64,000 nt of DNA from Prado023 sp963777855 (GTDB taxonomy: Bacteria > Actinomycetota > Actinomycetes > S36-B12 > CAIYMF01): NCBI GenBank assembly GCA_963777855.1, contig CAVZRW010000004.1, forward strand, positions 248,001 through 312,000, written 5' to 3'. This document shows positions 57,851 to 64,000 of this stretch, piece by piece. Each line of letters opens with the position of its first letter. The first letter of the stretch is position 1. Under the pieces are notes generated by a model. The model was not told the DNA's origin. It saw nothing but the letters and a program-made list of their open reading frames with translations, and searched no databases. A program made the translations under genes and the position numbers.

Positions 57851-57892
57851 AACGCTCCGGTTTGCCGGCCAGCGCGGCGATGGAGGAAACCG

Positions 57893-58375
57893 TCAGCTCG
57901 TGAGATTGTCCGCGATCGGCGAGATAAAGAAGGCCAGGGTGCCGGTCATCCAGAACAGGGCGCGCAGCCCGAAGCCCTTGTGGATGAGCCAGGCGCGTAA
58001 CGCATCGAAGGCGCCGCGCTCCGTCAAGGCGTTTATATAGGTCATGGCCACGAGCAGGAACAGCATCAGCTCGGCAAAGTCCAGGAAGGCGTGACGCACC
58101 GCCTGCTCCGCCGCCTGGGGCGCCCCCTGTTGGGCGGAGACAGCGGCGAGCATGGCCCAGATCAGACCGGCGGCGATGATGACCGGCTTGGACTTACGCA
58201 GGTGCAGGAACTCCTCGGCCATCACCGCCGCGTAGGCCAGGATGAACACCAGGAGTGCCGCCAGTCCGACCGGGTGGGCGGTCAGGTCGAGCGGCGGTGC
58301 GGTCTCGGCTGCGACTGCGGCGAGGGGTGACAGAAGGGTGAGTGCGCCGACCAGGGCGGCTGGTACCTGGGGCAT
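57893..58375 (-). pseudogene. NhaD-type Na+/H+ antiporter, N-terminal part
   Basis: 160 residues. A signal-like start (MPQVPAALVGALTLLSPLAA) is followed by AALLVFILAYAAVMAEEFLH, LRKSKPVIIAAGLIWAM and LAFFISPIADNLTS, then a stop. Normal NhaD continues for about 300 more residues after ADNLT. The cut lies 43 bases before the exchanger fragment. Confidence 0.78.
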
Positions 58376-58720
58376 GGGCGGTGCTCCGGGGTATGAGACG
58401 GGGCGCTGAGACCGCGGCACCATACCGAAACCGGGCGGCGGGAATCAATCTGGGGGCGTGAGCATCACGCGCGTCCGTGCCGCGGTCGGCGCCGGCCAAC
58501 CCGGCTCGGGGGCGCACCGACCCGGGGCGAAACCGCTCCAACCACAGGGTTGGCGTCTTGGTGCACCAGGGCGTGCGGGTTATGATTCGTGTCGACGCAC
58601 CGGAGCCCCACCGGCCGATGCGGGATTGATCTCGACCCTCCGGCCACCGCCTTGCTCACTGACCTGGGTTAGCGCGCGGACACGGCCGCCGCATACGCGC
58701 CCTGTGAGCGCTGACAAGCG
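58376..58720. other. Intergenic region before the esterase gene
   Basis: 345 bases without a recognisable gene between the leftward NhaD fragment and the rightward esterase. I see no strong repeat or terminator; a promoter for the esterase is expected but not obvious. Confidence 0.3.
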
Positions 58721-59668
58721 ATGTCACTGGCCCACGGATTCCCCTTCGATCCGACCTACGGCTACAGCCTGGATGATTTGCTGGCCGTGCAGCCCCCGCC
58801 TGAACCCGCGGACTTTGTGCCCTTCTGGCGTGCCCGGTACCGGCGCGCATTGATGGTAGAGCCCAATTCTCGCCTGCGGCCGGCAGACCTCACCGATGCG
58901 CGCTTCCGTGTCCATGACCTGGCATACAGCTCGACCGATGGGTTCACGATTCGCGGCTGGCTCTTGACGCCGCTGTTCCAGCCGCCCCGGCGGGGCTTTG
59001 TGGTGGGACACGGCTACGGGGGATTCGCGCATCTACCCCTGGACCTGCCCCGGGATGACGGGGCCTACCTCATCCCCTGTGTCCGCGGTCTCTGCCTCAG
59101 CCGCTGTCCATCCATCCCGGAGGACCCGAGCGGCCATGTGCGGCACGGCATCCAGGACCGCCACGGTTACATCTTGGGCGGCTGCGTCGATGACCTCTGG
59201 ACCGGGGTCTCGGCCCTGCTCGCCTTCTTCCCCGAACGTGCGGGGCATGTCGGTTACCTGGGGACCAGTCTGGGCGGCGGCCTCGGTGCCATGGCCCTGG
59301 CCTGGGATGAGCGCATCGGCCGCGGTCATCTGCATGTACCCGCCTTCGGTCATCAGCCCCTGCGGCTTGCGCTGCCCACCGTCGGCAGCGCCGCGGCACT
59401 CCAGTGCCTTAACCCGGGTCCGCTCCTCGATACGTTGGCCTACTTCGACTCCGCGGTGGCCGCCCGGCACATCCGTCAGTCCATGCACCTCGCTGTCGCC
59501 GGGTTCGACCCGGCAGTGGCCCCGCCGGGTCAGTTTGCGGTCTATAACGCGATCTCCGGAGACAAACGCTTGCTGCTGCTTGAGGCCGGGCACTTCGACT
59601 ATCCCGACCGTGGACCGCGGGAACGGGAACTCATGGCCCAGTTGTGGGCCTTCTTCGCCCCGCTCTGA
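58721..59668 (+). CDS. Acetyl xylan esterase-like alpha/beta hydrolase
   Basis: 315 residues, frame intact, cytoplasmic (no signal). AXE1/cephalosporin-C deacetylase family: FWRARYRRAL, VHDLAYSSTDGFTIRGWLLT, RGFVVGHGYGGFAHLPLDLP, nucleophile serine in GYLGTSLGGGLG (about residue 187), Asp in VAGFDPAVAPPGQFAVYNAI, and His in LEAGHFDYPDRG. It would remove acetyl groups from sugars or small esters; the substrate is not certain. It converges on the GH15 gene, 64 bases away. Confidence 0.9.
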   Translation: MSLAHGFPFDPTYGYSLDDLLAVQPPPEPADFVPFWRARYRRALMVEPNSRLRPADLTDARFRVHDLAYSSTDGFTIRGWLLTPLFQPPRRGFVVGHGYGGFAHLPLDLPRDDGAYLIPCVRGLCLSRCPSIPEDPSGHVRHGIQDRHGYILGGCVDDLWTGVSALLAFFPERAGHVGYLGTSLGGGLGAMALAWDERIGRGHLHVPAFGHQPLRLALPTVGSAAALQCLNPGPLLDTLAYFDSAVAARHIRQSMHLAVAGFDPAVAPPGQFAVYNAISGDKRLLLLEAGHFDYPDRGPRERELMAQLWAFFAPL

Positions 59669-59732
59669 GGTCCCCGCCCGGGTGTCGGAACGGCTGCTCG
59701 CGTCGCCGCGGTCAGGAGGGCAATGCGCCCTG

Positions 59733-61554
59733 CTACAGCGCATCCTCCCAACTGCGCGAGAGTCGTGCCGCGCAGTGGATGAGCCCCACCATGGAATAGG
59801 TCTGGGGGTAGTTTCCCCATAGCTCGCCGGTCTCGGGATGGATATCCTCGGAGAGCAGTCCCAGTGCATTGCGCCGTTTGAGGATGGACTCGAAGAGTCG
59901 GCGCGCCTCGTCCCGCTGGCCCAGGGCGGCCAGTGCATCGATGTACCAGAAGGTGCAGATGGTGAAGGCGGTCTCCGGGCGGCCGAAGTCGTCCTCCACC
60001 CCATAGCGCAGCAGCAGATCGCCCCGTCTCAAGGTGCTGCCCGATGGCCGCGACGGTGCCGGCGAAGCGGGGGTCGGCGGCGGACAGGAAATCCAGTTCG
60101 TGCAGGAGCAGCAGACTGGCGTCCAGGGTGTCGCCATCGAAGGTGGCGACAAAGCTGCCCAACGCGGGGTTCCAGGCCCGCGCGGCGATCTCGGCGTGCA
60201 GCCGGTCGGCCGCCTGCTGCCACTGCGCCGCGCGCTCGGGCAGGTCCAGCACGGCCGCAATCCGCGCCAGGCGGTCGCAGCCGGCCCAGCACATCACGGC
60301 GGAGAAGGTGTGGACGGCCGGGCGGTTGCGCAATTCCCAGGGGCCGGCGTCCGGCTGGTCGAAGACGGCGATCGCCCGGCGGCCCAGTTCCTCCAGGCGC
60401 TCGAACAGCGCCGGATGGCCCGCGAGCGGCATCCGGCGGTCGAAGAAGGCGTGGGTCGCGGCCAGGATGACGCTGCCGTAGACGTCGTTCTGGACCTGGA
60501 GATGGGCCTGATTGCCGATCCGCACCGGCCCCATCCCGCGGTAGCCGGGCAGGGCCGGGGCGATGCGCTCGTCGAGGTCGACCCGGCGGGTGATCCCGTA
60601 GCAGGGGCGCAGCACGCGGTCCTCGCTCGCGGCGACGATGTTGGCGATGTAGCCGAGATAGGCCTCCATGGCGCGGGTCGTCCCCAGGCGGTTGAGTGCG
60701 CTCACCACGAAGTAGGCGTCGCGCAGCCAGCAGAAGCGGTAGTCCCAATTGCGTTGGCTGCCGGGCGCCTCCGGGATCGAGGTGGTGAGGGCGGCGACGA
60801 TGGCCCCGGTCTCCTCGAAATTGCACAGCTTCAGGGTGATGGCGGCGCGGATCACCGCCTCCTGCCACTCGAAGGGGATGGACAGCGCGCGGACCCAGTT
60901 GTGCCAGTGGTCCAGCGTGCGCTCCAGGAAGCGCCGGGCGGTCTCGGCGACGCCGGCGGTCAGCGACTCGTCGCCGCCCAGGATGAAGGTGAGCGGGCCG
61001 TCGAGCAGGAAGGGCGTCTCCTCGACGACATAGGACAGGGAGGCGTCGGTGGTGAGGCGCAGGGCGCCGGCCTGACTCTGGTAGCGGATATGGTTGGAGC
61101 CGAGCGTGATCTGGGGCGACACCTGGCCGTAGGCAAAACGCGGGCGCACCCGGACCCGCAGGTGCGGCCGGCCCTTCACCGTGGTCAACCGGCGGATCAG
61201 GGTCGGGGGACGGAACATCCGCTCGAACTGCGCAAAGCGGGGGGCAAAGTCCGTCACCTCGATGGCGTTACCCTCCTGGTCCTCGAGCCGGGTGACCAGG
61301 ACCGCCGAATTGAGTTGGTACCACTGCCGGGTCTCGACCAGGGTCCCGACCAGTTCGCAGGCGAAATAGCCGCCGTTGTCGGGCTCCTCCGGGCGATAGG
61401 ACCGGGGCCCGTTGAGCAGGCTGCAGAAGACCGGGTCGCCGTCCAGGCGGGGGTAGCCGCACCAGACCACGGTGGCATAGCGGTCGATCAGGGCGGCCAG
61501 GGTCCCGTTGCCGATGACCCCGAGGTCCAGGTTGTCGGTCTCTTGTGTCGTCAT
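59733..61554 (-). CDS. Glycoside hydrolase family 15 protein (one frameshift)
   Basis: About 607 residues; cytoplasmic, no signal peptide. An N-terminal beta-sandwich (LGVIGNGTLAALIDRYATVV, then NGPRSYRPEEPDNGGYFACE) precedes the alpha/alpha barrel: NWDYRFCWLRDAYFVVSALN, RPAVHTFSAVMCWAGCDRLA and, after one shift near 60,030, LRYGVEDDFGRPETAFTICT, FWYIDALAALGQRDEA and LGLLSEDIHPETGELWGNYP, with the catalytic acid/base Glu region. Family members are glucoamylases or trehalases. ATG 61554 gives the usual family start; a longer start is possible. Confidence 0.93.
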
Positions 61555-61969
61555 GTCGGCCTCATCGAATACGGCGACCAGACCGGCGAGCCAGTCCCGC
61601 ACGGCGGCCAGCGGACCGAGACTCGGGGCAAGGGCGGCAGCCGTCAAGGAGTCCTGACCGCGACGCCCCAAGAGATAACCGCAGCGGGATCGACGAGCGC
61701 CAGGACGGCCGAGCCCGCGGCGGGCACGATGGATGTCTCGGCGGTAAAGACCTCGAGGCGTCCCGGCGAATCCACCGTGAAGAGCAGGTGCGGAACGAGG
61801 CTATAAGCCAGGGATTTCCTCGGGGAACCTAAGGTCGGGTCACGCCCCATTGCTGCCCGTCAGGCCGAACGGCGGAGCGACTGGAATTCATCGCAATGCC
61901 GCCGCTGGAAAGACACCGCTTCGACCCTGACCGCGCTGTGATCACCGCCGCGGGAGCAGTCGCCCGGGC
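61555..61969. other. Spacer between the regulator and the GH15 gene
   Basis: 415 bases. A possible minus-strand reading frame at 61,644-61,850 (68 residues, FTVDSPGRLEVFTAETSIVP) has no family I recognise and no clear ribosome site. I would leave it unannotated. Confidence 0.35.
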
Positions 61970-62608
61970 TTACTCGACCGGGGTTAGCCCCGCCCGGATG
62001 GCGAAGCGCACCAGGCCGGCCAGGGTGTCGATCCGCAGCTTCATCATGATCCGGGCGCGGTAGGTCTCCACGGTCTTGGCGCTGATGCCCAGGGTTTCGG
62101 CGATCTCTTTGGTGCGCCAACCCAGGGCCATGAGCCGCAGCACCTCGCGCTCGCGCTTGGTCAGCAGCGCCTGGTCCAGATCCGCGCTGCGCTGCACCGC
62201 GGCCGTACCCGCCTGGGCCAGGGCGGGGCTGATGAAGCGATCCCCGGCGACGGCGGCGCGGATCGCCTGGATCAGGTCGGCGCCGGCCTCGTTCTTCAAC
62301 ACATAGGCCCTGGCCCCGGCCGTCATCATGCGTTGCAGATAGTGGGCATCGGCATACATGGAGACGGCGACGATACAGGTGCTCGGCGAGCCGACGCGGA
62401 TCAGTTCCGCCGCGTCGATTCCGCTCATGCCCGGCATGGCCACGTCGAGCACCGCCACGTCGGGCTTGAGCTCCGTCGCCAGACGCACGGCCTCGGCCCC
62501 GTCGGCGGCCTGGGCCAGGACCCGCCAACCTGGCTCGCGGGCAATCAGGGCCGCCAGCCCGTCGCGAAACAGGGTGTGGTCGTCGCACAGGATGAGGCTG
62601 AGGGTCAT
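61970..62608 (-). CDS. NarL/FixJ-type response regulator
   Basis: 212 residues. Receiver domain (1-120) with the acidic pocket in LILCDDHTLFRDGL and the phosphorylated Asp in VAVLDVAMPGMSGIDAA (about residue 54), and Lys in YVLKNEAGADL. LuxR-type helix-turn-helix at the C-terminus (LTKREREVLRLMALGWRTKE, GISAKTVETYRARIMMKL). The partner kinase is not in the window. Frame intact. Confidence 0.95.
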   Translation of the reverse strand: MTLSLILCDDHTLFRDGLAALIAREPGWRVLAQAADGAEAVRLATELKPDVAVLDVAMPGMSGIDAAELIRVGSPSTCIVAVSMYADAHYLQRMMTAGARAYVLKNEAGADLIQAIRAAVAGDRFISPALAQAGTAAVQRSADLDQALLTKREREVLRLMALGWRTKEIAETLGISAKTVETYRARIMMKLRIDTLAGLVRFAIRAGLTPVE

Positions 62609-62712
62609 GGCTGGGCTCTGGCGCTGCTTGACAGGGTACTAGCGCAACGAAGCAGAGATTTCGAGACCATCTCCAAATCGTTGTCGTTGTCGTAGTCGTC
62701 TTCGACTTGGTC

Positions 62713-64000
62713 TAGCAGCCTGTCGGACTTTGGCGCTGCCCTGCGGTGGGGTACTCGGTAGAATCGCATGATCGAACCTGAGGGCCACCCGCCGATGAGC
62801 CACTTCCACCCGATCGATCGCGACACCGACTTTCTCCTGCCCCCCTCGGTGCAAGAGTGGCTGCCCGTGGGGCACCTCGCGCGCTACGTCGTCGAGGTGG
62901 TGGAGGGGTTGGATCTCAGCGCCCTGGTCCGCGCCTATGCCGGGCGCGGCAGCGCGCCTTACCACCCGGCGACCTTGCTGTCGTTGTTGATCTACGGCTA
63001 CGCCACCGGCTGCTACTCCAGCCGCAAGATCGAACGGGCCACCTACGACTCGCTGGCGTTTCGCTTCATCGCCTGCAATCGCCACCCCGACCACGCCACC
63101 CTGGCCACCTTCCGGCAGCGCTTCGCCCAGGAGTTCGAGGCGGCCTTCGTGCAGGTGCTGGAAGTCGCCCGCGAAAACCAGCTCAGCCGCTTCGGCTGTG
63201 TCAGTCTCGACGGCACCAAGATTCACGCCAACGCCAGCCGCCACAGCGCCCTGTCCTATGGGCATGCGCAGGCCATCGAAGCGCAACTGAAAAGCGAGGT
63301 GCAGCAACTGCTGGCATTGGCCGAGCAGGCCGATGGGGTCAATGCCCCGGAGGGGATGGATCTGCCGGCAGAACTGACGCGGCGCGAAGACCGTCTGGCG
63401 GCGATCGCCGCGGCCAAGCGCAAGATCGCGGCGCGGGCGGCCGAACGCTTCGCCCGCGAGCAGGCCGACTATGAGGCCAAGCTCAGTACGCGCGCCGCCA
63501 AGGCCGCGGCCAGCGGCAAGCCGCCGGGCGGCAAGCCTCCCGCGCCGCCGCAACCCGGCCCGCGCGCGCAAGACCAGATCAACCTCACGGACGAGGAGTC
63601 ACGGATCATGCCGGTCGCCGGGGGCGGCTTCGAGCAGTGCTATAACGCCCAAGCCATCGTTGATACCGCGACGCTGCTGGTGCTGGTTGCGCAGGTCACC
63701 CAGGCGCCCAACGACAAGCAACAACTGGCCCCGATGATTGAGAAATTGCAGGCGCTGCCGGACGGATTGAATCAGCCCGCGCAGGCCCTGGCCGATGCCG
63801 GCTACTTCAGCGCCGCCAATGTGGACGCCTGCGACGCGGCGGGGATCGAGCCATTGATTGCGATCAAGCGCGATCAACACCACCCCCATTGGGCGGAGCG
63901 TTTCAGCGAGCCGCCCGCGTTGGCGCCCGACGCCACGCCGGTGCAGCGCATGGCCCATCGGCTTAAGAGCGGCGCCGGCCGCGCCGCCTACGCGCTGCGC
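62713..64000 (+). mobile_element. IS1182-type transposase gene, runs off the right edge
   Basis: An uninterrupted reading frame from ATG 62768 (or 62795, MSHFHPIDRDTDFLLPPSVQ) to the edge, at least 411 residues. N-terminal DUF772-like domain (HPATLLSLLIYGYATGCYSS, RHPDHATLATFRQRFAQEFE), catalytic D in CVSLDGTKIHANASRHS and a second D in ALADAGYFSAANVDACDAAG; the catalytic E is beyond the edge. The left end of the element is probably near AGCCTGTCGGACTTTGGCGC at 62,716. The clean frame suggests a recent insertion, with the regulator gene just upstream. Confidence 0.88.

Noticed and set aside
61644..61850. Small minus-strand gene of 68 residues
   Set aside because: No recognisable family and no clear ribosome site; probably a chance open frame.

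Overview
The window reads as two unrelated genomes joined near position 24,396. The left part (1-24,396, every gene on the minus strand) is an actinobacterial S10-spc-alpha ribosomal protein region. Its IF-1, EF-Tu, zinc-type S14 and S4, short adenylate kinase and gene order (tuf-S10 operon-spc operon-secY-adk-map-infA-rpmJ-rpsM-rpsK-rpsD-rpoA-rplQ-truA) are typical of Actinomycetota. The right part (24,397-64,000) looks gammaproteobacterial, plausibly Chromatiales-like: IS66 and IS1182-type elements, an H4MPT/methanofuran C1 cluster, a Tat-exported TRAP receptor, BLUF and NarL-type genes. Both parts are very GC rich. The switch lies inside the tuf gene, whose last 120 codons run in frame into an IS66 tnpA fragment. 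A mis-joined contig is the simplest explanation; I cannot exclude a real rearrangement from sequence alone.

Left layout, in transcription order (right to left): truncated tuf, a strong hairpin, rpsJ-rplC-rplD-rplW-rplB-rpsS-rplV-rpsC-rplP-rpmC-rpsQ, rplN-rplX-rplE-rpsN-rpsH-rplF-rplR-rpsE-rpmD-rplO, a hairpin and a 376-base spacer, secY-adk-map, an extra AAA ATPase gene, infA-rpmJ-rpsM-rpsK-rpsD-rpoA-rplQ-truA, then a PadR repressor with a tandem palindromic operator controlling an FtsX-type ABC exporter, and the start of an ABC-F ATPase gene.

Right layout: a broken IS66 element (24.4-26.5 kb); slipin and NfeD; a nearly continuous block (28.4-46.6 kb) for formaldehyde oxidation through tetrahydromethanopterin and for making its cofactors (fhcC, fhcD, fhcA, fhcB on the minus strand; then mptG, mtdB, an ATP-grasp gene, mch, a RimK-like gene, a CitG-like gene, fae, a 6-pyruvoyl-tetrahydropterin-synthase-like gene, a HisA-like gene, a second-type ATP-grasp gene, an ASKHA-like gene, pabB and an amino-acid-kinase gene). 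Together Fae, MtdB, Mch and Fhc would take formaldehyde to formate; the other genes are those expected for H4MPT and methanofuran-type cofactor synthesis. No methanol or methane dehydrogenase is in the window. After this come a very large unknown membrane protein, a TRAP solute receptor, a beta-propeller protein with a c-type cytochrome, a BLUF-PsiE fusion, an OB-fold protein, mobA, three truncated ion-transporter genes, an esterase, a GH15 enzyme, a NarL-type regulator and an incomplete IS1182-type element at the right edge.

Single-base frame changes are common. They occur even in essential left-hand genes (rpsK, rplD, map) and are dense between about 29 and 50 kb, whereas 50.7-52 kb and 54.4-56.9 kb are clean. 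Protein conservation continues across each shift, so most look like sequencing or assembly errors and not gene decay. Coordinates of shifted genes span the whole reconstructed gene.
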